Assembly (NCBI GenBank): GCA_030754655.1
Contig: JASLZX010000001.1
Location: forward strand, 1 to 64,000
Source: UBA8886 sp002731655
Lineage (GTDB): Archaea > Thermoplasmatota > Poseidoniia > MGIII > CG-Epi1
Reading direction: 5' to 3'
Length of the DNA stretch: 64,000 nucleotides
The notes beneath the pieces are model-generated. The model did no database searches and was not told the origin of the DNA. It worked only from the letters and a program-made list of their open reading frames with translations. This document shows, piece after piece, positions 17,409-25,142 of the stretch. Made by a program: the position numbers and the translations under genes. Every line of letters begins with the position of its first letter. Position 1 is the stretch's first letter.

Positions 17409-18313
17409 CAGCCGCCCCCGAGCAGCATTTCCAGCAGCGCCATCCGCACCGGGACGCCGTTGAACGCCTGGCGGAAGTAGGCGGCGTGGTCGGTCTCGTC
17501 GACGTCGGTCGCAATCTCGCCGACGCGCGGCAGTGGGTGCAGCACCCGCAGCCCCGGTTTCGCGTCGCGCAGCGTCTCGGCCGAGATGGTATAGGCGCCG
17601 GCGACACGGACATAGTCCTCCGGGTCGGGGAAGCGCTCCTTCTGGATGCGGGTGACGTAGAGCAGGTCCAGCTCCGGCAGCACTCCGTCGAGCGCCGTGT
17701 GCGCGCTCCAGTCGTCAGGCAGCCCCGCGGTCACGCGGCGTGGCATCGCTAGGCTTTCAGGAGCGATGAAATGCATCGTAGCATCGTAACGCGCCAGCGC
17801 CGCCGCAAGCGAGTGGACCGTGCGGCCGTAGCGCAAGTCCCCCAGCAGGCCGACCGTCAGCCCCTCCAGTTTGCCCAGCTCCTCGCGTATCGTGAAGAGG
17901 TCGAGCAGAGTCTGCGTCGGGTGTTGACCGGCACCGTCACCGCCGTTGATGACTGGGACATCGGATATTTCGGCCGCCAGCCGCGCCGAGCCTTCCTGCG
18001 GGTGGCGCAGGACGATGGCGTCAGCGTAGCCGGCGACCATCCGCACCGCGTCAGCCAGCGTCTCGCCTTTCAGGTGCGAAGTCGTCCGGGAGTCGGCGAA
18101 GCCGATAACATTGCCGCCCAGCCGGTGCATCGCGGTCTCGAAGGAGAGCCGCGTACGGGTCGACGGTTCGAAGAAGCAGGTGGCGAGGATTTTTCCGACG
18201 AACGCGTCGCTGCGCTCTTCGCCGCGCGCTACCGGCAGCAGCTCGCGCGCGCGGTCGAGGATGAACGTGATTTCGTCATCGGTGAGGTCCTGTATGGTGA
18301 CGACGTGGTCCAC
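17408..18313 (-). CDS. pyrB: Aspartate carbamoyltransferase catalytic chain PyrB
   Basis: A 301-residue enzyme that joins carbamoyl phosphate and aspartate in the first committed step of pyrimidine synthesis. The carbamoyl-phosphate site 'FEPSTRTRLSFETAMHRLG' is complete, followed by 'GDGAGQHPTQTLLDLFTI' and the aspartate loop 'HPLPRVGEI'. Length matches the family. pyrI follows directly. On the minus strand a TATA-like CTAAAAG lies about 27 bases before the ATG at 18313. Confidence 0.95.
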   Translation of the reverse strand: MDHVVTIQDLTDDEITFILDRARELLPVARGEERSDAFVGKILATCFFEPSTRTRLSFETAMHRLGGNVIGFADSRTTSHLKGETLADAVRMVAGYADAIVLRHPQEGSARLAAEISDVPVINGGDGAGQHPTQTLLDLFTIREELGKLEGLTVGLLGDLRYGRTVHSLAAALARYDATMHFIAPESLAMPRRVTAGLPDDWSAHTALDGVLPELDLLYVTRIQKERFPDPEDYVRVAGAYTISAETLRDAKPGLRVLHPLPRVGEIATDVDETDHAAYFRQAFNGVPVRMALLEMLLGGG

Positions 18314-18395
18314 GGCGGGCGCAGGGAGGGGGGTCTTTTAGGGTTGACTCGGCGCGGCGAGATGGTTTCCGACACCGCCGGTAGCGCGCGCAACG

Positions 18396-18403
18396 GTTTA
18401 TAG
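18396..18403 (+). promoter_or_regulatory. TATA box of the DUF454 gene
   Basis: GTTTATAG is centred about 26 bases before the ATG at 18426, consistent with a leaderless transcript covering the DUF454 and methyltransferase genes. Confidence 0.55.
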
Positions 18404-18425
18404 ACTCACTGCAAAGGCGACGCGC

Positions 18426-18989
18426 ATGCCACGAGAGGGACTCAGGCTGGCGCACAATCCACTGGTGCGCAGTGTCTGGATGCTACTGGGCCACGCCTGC
18501 GTCGCTATTGGCACCATCGGCGCGTATGTGCCAGGGCTGCCGACCGTCTCGTTCTACGTGCTGGCGGCGGCGTTCTATGCACGTGGCTCGGAGAAGTTCT
18601 ACAACTGGCTGCTGCACCACCCGGTCTTCGGCCGCTACGTCCGCGACTACCGTGCCGGGCTAGGGATGCCGTTCCGCTCGAAGGTCTACACGATTGCAAT
18701 GATGTGGACCGCCGTGACTTACGCAGTCTACGCGTTGACGCGGCTGGGCGACCCGGGCTACGGGCAGGCGACGGTGCTGCTGGCGGGGGTCATCGGTGCC
18801 TGGTTCGTCGGCCTGCATATACCGACGCAGCACACTGACCGAGAAGCGAACATGCGCTGGCTGCTGCGCATCCTGAGCGCCGCTTGTGCGGCGCTCTACA
18901 TCGTCGTGGCGTGGCTGGCGGCCGGGCCGCTGCAACTGCTGGCGCTGGTGGGGACCGCGATTGCGGCCGGGCTCGCGGCAAGGGCTTAA
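18426..18989 (+). CDS. DUF454 (YbaN-like) membrane protein
   Basis: A 187-residue integral membrane protein. The DUF454 signature is clear: 'VWMLLGHACVAIGTIGAYVPGLP', the aromatic 'FYARGSEKFYNWLLHHPVFG' and 'YVRDYRAG'. Four or five hydrophobic helices can be counted. The C-terminal ~60 residues add two further helices beyond the usual ~120-residue YbaN form. The function of the family is unknown. A methyltransferase gene begins almost immediately after the stop, suggesting co-transcription. Confidence 0.8.
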   Translation: MPREGLRLAHNPLVRSVWMLLGHACVAIGTIGAYVPGLPTVSFYVLAAAFYARGSEKFYNWLLHHPVFGRYVRDYRAGLGMPFRSKVYTIAMMWTAVTYAVYALTRLGDPGYGQATVLLAGVIGAWFVGLHIPTQHTDREANMRWLLRILSAACAALYIVVAWLAAGPLQLLALVGTAIAAGLAARA

Positions 18990-19011
18990 GTTGCTGGAGC
19001 ATTCCCCCGAC

Positions 19012-19623
19012 GTGGCTGCGCGCAAGGATACCAACATCGCCTACAAGATTTATGCGCCGGTTTACGACCGCGTTTTCGCGCCCAGTTTCGCCGAGGGGCA
19101 TACACGGATGGTCGAGGCGCTCGACGCACAGCCGGGCGAGCGGGTGCTGGAAGTGGGGGTCGGCACCGGCATCTCGCTACGCCACTACGTGGCCGGCGTC
19201 AGAGTCGACGCGCTCGACTTCAGCGCGGCAATGCTGAAAAAGGCGCAGAAACGGCTCGACAAGGGCGAGGTAGCCGCGGAGGTGACGCTGCACCAGATGG
19301 ACGCGCACAAGCTGGAATTCGACGACGGCACGTTCGACCATGCGGTAGTGGCGCACGCGATTGCCGTCGTGGCGGAGCCGGAAGTGGTGCTGCACGAGAT
19401 GATGCGCGTCACCCAACCCGGCGGCAAGCTGGTGGTGGTCAACCATTACAAGGACGACCCTGGGAAGCTCTGGCGCGCGTGGAATCCGGTGCGGCGGAAG
19501 CTAGGGCTGGGGCAGCACTTCGACCTTCCGGAACTTTTGCAGGCGTGCGGGCTGGAAATCGTGAGCGACAATAGCGTCAATCGCATCAAGTCGCGACTGA
19601 TTGTGACGCGGCTGCCCACCTAG
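19012..19623 (+). CDS. SAM-dependent methyltransferase (PmtA/UbiE-like)
   Basis: A class I methyltransferase of about 203 residues. 'AYKIYAPVYDRVFAPSFAEG' matches the start of phosphatidylethanolamine and ubiquinone methyltransferases. Motif I is 'VLEVGVGTGISLRHY', with 'VDALDFSAAMLKKAQKR', 'FDDGTFDHAVVAHAIAVV' and 'GGKLVVVNHY' following. The substrate is not determined; an archaeal lipid head-group or quinone is possible. I use the GTG at 19012; a TTG at 18991, just after the DUF454 stop, is an alternative in-frame start. It ends against the convergent M28 peptidase. Confidence 0.8.
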   Translation: MAARKDTNIAYKIYAPVYDRVFAPSFAEGHTRMVEALDAQPGERVLEVGVGTGISLRHYVAGVRVDALDFSAAMLKKAQKRLDKGEVAAEVTLHQMDAHKLEFDDGTFDHAVVAHAIAVVAEPEVVLHEMMRVTQPGGKLVVVNHYKDDPGKLWRAWNPVRRKLGLGQHFDLPELLQACGLEIVSDNSVNRIKSRLIVTRLPT

Positions 19624-21083
19624 AGGCCGTGGCGCGCAACGTGCAGGCCGTAGCTGCCGAGAATCTGCGGTGCAATCTGTAGCGACTCGGCGTTGATTTG
19701 CTCGATGGTATCATACGGCGTGTGGTATTCGGCCGAACCCGAACCGTAGCCGGTGGCGGTCGTAAAGCCCTCCATCGCGAAAGTGCGGTGGTCGGACGGT
19801 CCCGCCACGGCCGCGTAGCTAACCGGCGTCTGGTAGTCAGCTGCCAGCGCGGGGAACCGCTCGCGCCACAACTCCATGACTTTCTCGATTTCCGCTTTCA
19901 GGTCGGGGTTGTTGACCTCGAACGGGATGCTGTCGCCGCTCTCCCCGAGGTCGGCATGGGTCATGTCAAAGTTCAGGTAGAGCCGCAAGTCGCTCTGCAG
20001 GGCGGCCTCGTTCTGCAGGAAATAGCCGTACGAACCGAGCAGTCCCAGCTCCTCGGCGCCCCATGTCGCAAAGCGCACAGTGTATTCCAGTTCGCCCGCC
20101 TGCACGAACTGGCGCGCCATCTCGATTATTTCGGCGGTGCCGACGGTGTTGTCGACCGCGCCGTCGCCGACGTAATGCGTGTCCATGTGCGCACCGAGCA
20201 TCACGATTTGCGACGACTTGCCAACGATGTCGCCGGTGACGACACGCGTTTCGCGCAGCTCGATTACGACATTTATATCCAGATCGACGAGCGCCGACAC
20301 GTCGTCGTCCTCTTCGGCAGCGTCAATCCAGTCCTGTAATTGCTGGCCTGCCGTCTGGGAGAGCATCAGGTGCGGGATTAACTGGTCGGCATATTCTGGA
20401 TACGCTTCGGGAAATGGGATCATGTGGCCGCGCGCGTCAGCCCCGTAGGACGCCTTGCCAATCGGCCAATCACGCCCTACATCGTAAATCAGTGAGACTG
20501 CCGCGCCATTGTCGAGCGCCTGTAGATAGAGCGCGCTGTAGCTGAGCGCACCGTCGTTGGCGACCAGAACCGCCCGGCCGGAGACTGGTCCGGCAGCGGA
20601 ATAGTTGGCGTCGTCACCATTGCCGACGAAGATCGCCTCAATGTCAGAGTCGTCGAGCGAGCCCGAGAAGGCGAGCACGGTGAAATCCTCGAGGTGCGAC
20701 AGCTGCTGCTCGTCGCGGTCGACCGTCACTCCCAGGATCTGCTCCTCACGGGCGATGGTCAGCTCCTGCGTCCCGACCGGCTCGTAGAGCGTCCACGGCA
20801 CGGGGTGGACTGTGACGCGCGCCAGCCCCGCCGCGGTAAACTGACTGGCGACATATTCGGCGCCCAACAACTCCGCTTCGCCGCCGGCAAAACGCGGACC
20901 GTTGGCAGTCAACGCCTCGATATCCTCGTAGGCGCGCTGGTAGTCGAAGGCGATGAACTCCACCTCCGGCTCCCCGAACGGCCACCAGACCCAGGCGGCC
21001 GCGCCGCTGACGAGCAGCAGCAGCACCAGCGCCACCGCGATAATGCGGCCACGCGTCGTCTCGAGGCTGGAGGGAAATTGCAC
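19620..21083 (-). CDS. Membrane-anchored M28-family aminopeptidase with PA-like domain
   Basis: A zinc peptidase of 487 residues from the GTG at 21083. An N-terminal signal anchor ('IIAVALVLLLLVSGAAAWVWW') is followed by a protease-associated-like segment and the M28 catalytic domain. Candidate metal ligands are all visible: His and Asp in 'GAHMDTHYVGDGAVDN', Glu-Glu in 'WGAEELGLLG', Asp in 'NFDMTHAD' and His in 'SAEYHTPYDT'. It probably trims peptides outside the cell. The frame is open 37 codons further upstream, but that would cover the divergent promoter; a TATA-like CTTATTAG 24 bases before the GTG supports this start. Confidence 0.85.
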   Translation of the reverse strand: MQFPSSLETTRGRIIAVALVLLLLVSGAAAWVWWPFGEPEVEFIAFDYQRAYEDIEALTANGPRFAGGEAELLGAEYVASQFTAAGLARVTVHPVPWTLYEPVGTQELTIAREEQILGVTVDRDEQQLSHLEDFTVLAFSGSLDDSDIEAIFVGNGDDANYSAAGPVSGRAVLVANDGALSYSALYLQALDNGAAVSLIYDVGRDWPIGKASYGADARGHMIPFPEAYPEYADQLIPHLMLSQTAGQQLQDWIDAAEEDDDVSALVDLDINVVIELRETRVVTGDIVGKSSQIVMLGAHMDTHYVGDGAVDNTVGTAEIIEMARQFVQAGELEYTVRFATWGAEELGLLGSYGYFLQNEAALQSDLRLYLNFDMTHADLGESGDSIPFEVNNPDLKAEIEKVMELWRERFPALAADYQTPVSYAAVAGPSDHRTFAMEGFTTATGYGSGSAEYHTPYDTIEQINAESLQIAPQILGSYGLHVARHGL

Positions 21084-21102
21084 GGGGCGCCAGCGTGGCG
21101 CG

Positions 21103-21110
21103 CTAATAAG
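21103..21110 (-). promoter_or_regulatory. TATA box of the M28 peptidase gene
   Basis: CTTATTAG on the minus strand is centred about 24 bases before the GTG at 21083. Together with the plus-strand box at 21120-21126 it forms a compact divergent promoter and decides the peptidase start. Confidence 0.5.
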
Positions 21111-21119
21111 CGCAATCCG

Positions 21120-21126
21120 CTTATAC
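21120..21126 (+). promoter_or_regulatory. TATA box of the FAD oxidoreductase gene
   Basis: CTTATAC is centred about 29 bases before the GTG start at 21152, a typical archaeal promoter spacing for a short or absent leader. Confidence 0.5.
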
Positions 21127-21151
21127 GCAGCACATAAAGGGGTCGCATAGC

Positions 21152-22579
21152 GTGCAACGCAAGAACTTCGGCCGCAACCAGGTGCTTCAGCCATCGGCGG
21201 CCTACACCCCAGCCGACGAGCAGGAAGTCCTACAGATTCTCGACAGACACCGCGGCCAGCGCATCCGCGCCGTCGGCAGATTGCATAGCTGGAGCGAGAC
21301 AGTTCTCGGCGACGGCGTGCTGCTGGACCTGCGACGATTGAACGACGTCCGGCTCCGGCCCGACGGCGACCAGCTCGTTGCCACGGTTGGGGCCGGATGC
21401 CAGATCAAACGCCTCCTCAAAGAGCTCGATCGCGATGGCGCCACCCTGCATTCGCTGGGCCTGATCACGGCCCAGACAATCGCCGGGGCGATCTCCACCG
21501 GCACTCACGGTTCGGGACGCAACAGCATGTCGCACTATGTGGTGGGGGTGCGGCTGGCGCGCTATGACGCTTCCAGCGGCCAGGCTACCATCGAGGAGCT
21601 GAGCGCCGGAGAACCCCTGCAGGCAGCTCGCTGCTCACTGGGATCGCTCGGGATCATCCTGACCGTGAAGATTCGCTGCCGCGCACAGTACCACGTGCAG
21701 GAGCACTTCACCGAGTCCCGTCGGCTGTCGGACGTCCTGGATGCCGAGGCGTCATTTCCGCTCCAGCAGTTCTACCTCGTCCCCTGGCGCTGGTCCTATT
21801 TCATCCAGCACCGGCGTGAGCATGACCAGCCTCGTTCCCGCCTCGCTAGGCTGTACCGGCTCTACTGGCTGGGGGTGATGGACTACGGCTTGATTCTGCA
21901 AATCCTTTTCCTGGAACGCGTGGTGCGAAGTCGGCGCTTGATTCGGCTTGCCTTTCGTCGCATCATCCCGGCCTTCCTGATTCGCAACTGGAGGGTCACG
22001 GACCGCTCCTCGTCCATGCTGGTGATGAGGCACGATGCCTTCCGCCACATCGAGATTGAGGTGTTCGTGCGCCGAGACAAACTGGTGGACGCGCTCAGGT
22101 TTGCCCAAGAAACCATCAAGGTCGCTGGCGGAAGGGAGTCAACGTTGTCCGCAGACAACCAGCAGCGAATCGAGGGGCTCGGCATGCAAGAGGCACTAGC
22201 CGAGCTTCACGACCAGTACTGCCACCACTTTCCCATCTGCGTGCGGCGGGTGCTTCCCGATGACACCCTGATCTCGATGGCCAGCGGTGCGGGGGAGGAC
22301 TGGTACGCGCTGAGCTTCATCAGCTACGCGAGACCAGCACGGCGTGCTGGTTTTTCCCTGTTCGCGAGCTTCATGGCCCGAAGCATGTCACGACTGTTCC
22401 ATGCTCGTCCGCACTGGGGAAAAGTCTGCCCACTGGAGGACAACGAGCTGACATCCCTCTACCCCAAGTTCAATGCTTTTCGCACCGTCTGCAATACACT
22501 TGATCCGCAAGGCGTCTTTCAAAATGGCTGGACGGCAGCGCTGCTGGAAGCAGATGGTCCTGCGGGAGATATTCCTTGA
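21152..22579 (+). CDS. FAD-dependent aldonolactone oxidase-like protein
   Basis: A 475-residue flavoprotein of the D-arabinono-1,4-lactone / L-gulono-1,4-lactone oxidase type. The FAD-binding (PCMH) domain shows 'RIRAVGRLHSWSETV' (the His is where FAD is attached covalently in relatives), 'VGAGCQIKRLLKELD' and 'GAISTGTHGSGRNSMSH'. The C-terminal ALO domain ends 'FNAFRTVCNTLDPQGVFQNG'. These enzymes oxidise sugar lactones or alditols, using O2 or another acceptor; the substrate cannot be set here. Codon use is less GC-biased than its neighbours, with more ATC, TTC and CTG and mixed third bases, so acquisition from bacteria is possible. Confidence 0.82.
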   Translation: MQRKNFGRNQVLQPSAAYTPADEQEVLQILDRHRGQRIRAVGRLHSWSETVLGDGVLLDLRRLNDVRLRPDGDQLVATVGAGCQIKRLLKELDRDGATLHSLGLITAQTIAGAISTGTHGSGRNSMSHYVVGVRLARYDASSGQATIEELSAGEPLQAARCSLGSLGIILTVKIRCRAQYHVQEHFTESRRLSDVLDAEASFPLQQFYLVPWRWSYFIQHRREHDQPRSRLARLYRLYWLGVMDYGLILQILFLERVVRSRRLIRLAFRRIIPAFLIRNWRVTDRSSSMLVMRHDAFRHIEIEVFVRRDKLVDALRFAQETIKVAGGRESTLSADNQQRIEGLGMQEALAELHDQYCHHFPICVRRVLPDDTLISMASGAGEDWYALSFISYARPARRAGFSLFASFMARSMSRLFHARPHWGKVCPLEDNELTSLYPKFNAFRTVCNTLDPQGVFQNGWTAALLEADGPAGDIP

Positions 22580-22657
22580 AGGATGGCTCGAGTGAACGTG
22601 CGTAGGTGCCGTTCTGGAAACGAGTTATGATGTCGCGCCTGTTTTAAATATCGGTCG

Positions 22658-23662
22658 TCAGAGAAGCTCGGGGTGGTCACGCACCCATTCCAGCGTGTCG
22701 CGAACGGTCTGCCGGATGGGGCGCGGGCGCCATCCCAGCTCGCGGCGAGCCTTGCTCGTATCGTAATTGGTCGGCTTGCCCAGGTATTCACGCACGGTTT
22801 CCGGCGTCAGCCGCGGCTCGCGCCCAAACCAGCTGCGGAACTGCTCGAGCCGCGCCAGCGCGCGCACCTGCCAGAGCGCCGCTTGGCGGGTCGGCACCGC
22901 AATCGTGGGGTCGATGTCGCGTACCAGCGCGACCAGCTCGGCGGCCGGCAGGCATTCGGTACAGAGAATGTGGCGGCCGCGCGCCTGCCGCGTTTCGTAG
23001 GCGAGCACGTGCCCCTGCGCGACGTCGCGCGCGTCGACCAGCCCGTAGGTGATGGGCGGAATGCGGCGCAGCTCGCCGCGCAGCAGCATGCGATACGGCA
23101 CGGTCGAAGGCGTGTGACGGTGGAAGTCGGGGCCGATGACTGCCGTCGGGTTGATGACCAGCAGGTCGAGCCCACTCTCCTCGGCGAAGGCCCAGGCGCG
23201 GTGCTCCGCTTCCGTTTTCGCGTAGGAGTAGGGATGGCGCGACGCGTCGTTCCAGTCCGCTTCGCTAAGCGGTGCGCCATCCGGTCCCGCCCGGCCGACG
23301 GCAGCGGTCGACGACGTGAAGACCACGCGCCCGACGCCCGCCACGTGCGCAGCGCGCAGCACGTTGATGCCGCCGGTTATCGACGGTTCAATGATTTCGC
23401 GCTGCGGGTCGCGCGCCCAGCTGCGGTAGACTGCAGCGACCTGGAACAGCCCGTCGCGCCCCTCCATCACCGGCGCGAGCGTCTCCGGACGCATCAGGTC
23501 CGCCTGCACGATTTCAACGCCCATGGCTTCGAGATGCGCTGTTTTGGCGGGGTCGCTGGCGTCGCGCACCGTCGCGCGCACGTCGTAGTCGCGCGCGACC
23601 AGCAGCTTCGCGACCGAATATCCGACGTGTCCGTTGGCGCCAGTGACGACTACGCGCTTCAC
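22658..23662 (-). CDS. NAD(P)-dependent epimerase/dehydratase (extended SDR, dihydroflavonol-reductase-like)
   Basis: A 334-residue extended short-chain dehydrogenase. The Rossmann motif is 'VVVTGANGHVGYSVAKLL', the active site is Ser in 'VFTSSTAAVG' with 'YSYAKTEAE' (YxxxK), and 'GLDLLVINPTAVIGPDF' is typical of dihydroflavonol-4-reductase-like and 3-beta-HSD-like families. The C-terminus ends 'LGWRPRPIRQTVRDTLEWV'. The substrate is unknown; sugar-nucleotide, sterol-like or hopanoid-type substrates occur in relatives. Its ATG overlaps the stop of orn upstream, so they are co-transcribed. Confidence 0.82.
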   Translation of the reverse strand: MKRVVVTGANGHVGYSVAKLLVARDYDVRATVRDASDPAKTAHLEAMGVEIVQADLMRPETLAPVMEGRDGLFQVAAVYRSWARDPQREIIEPSITGGINVLRAAHVAGVGRVVFTSSTAAVGRAGPDGAPLSEADWNDASRHPYSYAKTEAEHRAWAFAEESGLDLLVINPTAVIGPDFHRHTPSTVPYRMLLRGELRRIPPITYGLVDARDVAQGHVLAYETRQARGRHILCTECLPAAELVALVRDIDPTIAVPTRQAALWQVRALARLEQFRSWFGREPRLTPETVREYLGKPTNYDTSKARRELGWRPRPIRQTVRDTLEWVRDHPELL

Positions 23663-24213
23663 GCGCTCTCCGGCGGCTGCATGAACTGCGCGCGGTAGAA
23701 CTTGAGCTCGGCGATTGACTCTAGGATGTCACCCCGTGCGCGGTGCGCCTCGAGCTTGGAGGGAGCCTGTTTCATTGCCTTCGGGTACCAGCGCCACGCC
23801 AGTTCTTTGATACTCGAAACATCAACGACGCGATAGTGGCAGCGGTTCTCCAGTTTAGGCATCTGCACTTCCAGAAATCGCCGGTCAGTGCCAATGGAGT
23901 TGCCGCACATTGGTGGCCGGTAGTCCTGCGGCAAGTGCGAGTCGATGAAACTCAGCGTCTGTTCCTCCGCTTCCGCCAGTGTAAGCTCCGAAGCACGAAT
24001 TTCATCGAGCAGTCCCGAGCGCTGATGCATCTCGTGGACGTAGTCGCCCATCCGCTCCAGCCGTTCCTCGTGCGCATGCACTATCAGGTCCGGCCCCTCC
24101 GCTATTACCTCTAGGTGCGCATCAGTGATGACAGTCGCAATCTCGACGATATCGTGATAATTTGAATCGAGTCCCGTCATCTCCAAATCCAGCCACAAAA
24201 GTTCTCTAGCCAT
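23659..24213 (-). CDS. orn: Oligoribonuclease (Orn)
   Basis: A 184-residue DEDDh 3'-5' exonuclease that degrades 2-5-nt RNA fragments (nanoRNA) in the cytoplasm. The acidic residues are in 'LLWLDLEMTGLD' and 'GNSIGTDRRFL', with the C-terminal His-Asp pair in 'EAHRARGDILESI'. 'HYRVVDVSSIKELAWRWYP' is characteristic of Orn and human REXO2. I use the ATG at 24213, preceded by AGGGTG about 8 bases upstream; a GTG two codons earlier is the alternative. Orn is typical of proteobacteria, actinobacteria and eukaryotes, so its presence in an archaeal context is notable. Confidence 0.9.
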   Translation of the reverse strand: MARELLWLDLEMTGLDSNYHDIVEIATVITDAHLEVIAEGPDLIVHAHEERLERMGDYVHEMHQRSGLLDEIRASELTLAEAEEQTLSFIDSHLPQDYRPPMCGNSIGTDRRFLEVQMPKLENRCHYRVVDVSSIKELAWRWYPKAMKQAPSKLEAHRARGDILESIAELKFYRAQFMQPPESA

Positions 24214-24227
24214 ATTCACCCTAAATT

Positions 24228-25034
24228 CTAGCCACTAAACGCGACATCAAGTACCATCATAACAGAGAAACCCAACATCACACCCATTGTGGCGATGTCT
24301 CCATGACCCCCTCGATGTGCCTCAGGTACCAGTTCTTCGACCACCACGAAAATCATCGCGCCAGCAGCAAATGCGAGTGCATATGGAAGGAGCGGGTCCA
24401 TGTACACTACCACGGCAGCGCCCAGAACTGCGGCAATTGGTTCTACCAGAGCAGATAGCTGGCCCCACCAGAAGCTCTTTTTCCTTGAAAGACCTTCTCT
24501 CCTTAGGGGTAGGGAAACTGCAGCTCCCTCTGGAAAGTTCTGTAAGCCTATGCCTATTGCCAAGGCAATGGCGGCACCAAAACTGTCTCCTGTGGCTGCT
24601 GCACCGAATGCAACGCCAACTGCCAGTCCCTCCGGTATATTGTGAAGTGTAATTGCTGAAACAAGAAGCATACTCCTGTGCCATGTGGTCTTAATTCCCT
24701 CAGTTTCTTCAGGAGGCGCCCCGGGATGAAGGTGGGGGAGAAACCTGTCGATTATTCGCATGCAAACGCCTCCAAGCAGGAAACCAACCAGTACGGGAAG
24801 GATACCATTCAGGACTGTGCCGTCCGAGTGTTCAATCGCCGGCGCCAGCAATGACCAGAAACTGGCCGCAATCATTACGCCTGCTGCAAAACCCAGCATC
24901 GCATCCAGAATCTTCCTGTCTACCTCCTTGAAAAAAAAGACCAGCCCGGCACCAGCAGCAGTCATACCCCAGGTGAAAAGTCCGGCTGCTAACGCTTGTT
25001 GAACCGGATGCCATCCGTCCAGAAATTCGAACAC
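24228..25034 (-). CDS. ZIP-family metal transporter
   Basis: A 268-residue, eight-helix ZIP transporter for divalent metals such as Zn2+, Fe2+ or Mn2+. The metal-site helices carry 'ITLHNIPEGLAVGVAFG' (TM4) and 'GIGLQNFPEGAAVSLPL' (TM5), both diagnostic. A cytoplasmic loop after TM3 has 'FLPHLHPGAPPEE', a small His cluster. The start codon is GTG. The gene is more AT-rich than its surroundings. It lies 14 bases upstream of orn, which it probably shares a transcript with, although there is no evident functional link. Confidence 0.9.
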   Translation of the reverse strand: MFEFLDGWHPVQQALAAGLFTWGMTAAGAGLVFFFKEVDRKILDAMLGFAAGVMIAASFWSLLAPAIEHSDGTVLNGILPVLVGFLLGGVCMRIIDRFLPHLHPGAPPEETEGIKTTWHRSMLLVSAITLHNIPEGLAVGVAFGAAATGDSFGAAIALAIGIGLQNFPEGAAVSLPLRREGLSRKKSFWWGQLSALVEPIAAVLGAAVVVYMDPLLPYALAFAAGAMIFVVVEELVPEAHRGGHGDIATMGVMLGFSVMMVLDVAFSG

Positions 25035-25142
25035 TATCTCAGGCTATTTTAGAGGCGTATTTAGCGTTGACCTCATACTCCACAAGAACTACGGTAAACC
25101 AGCCTACCCAGCAGTTTTTATTCACCTACCAGTCGCCGCCCG

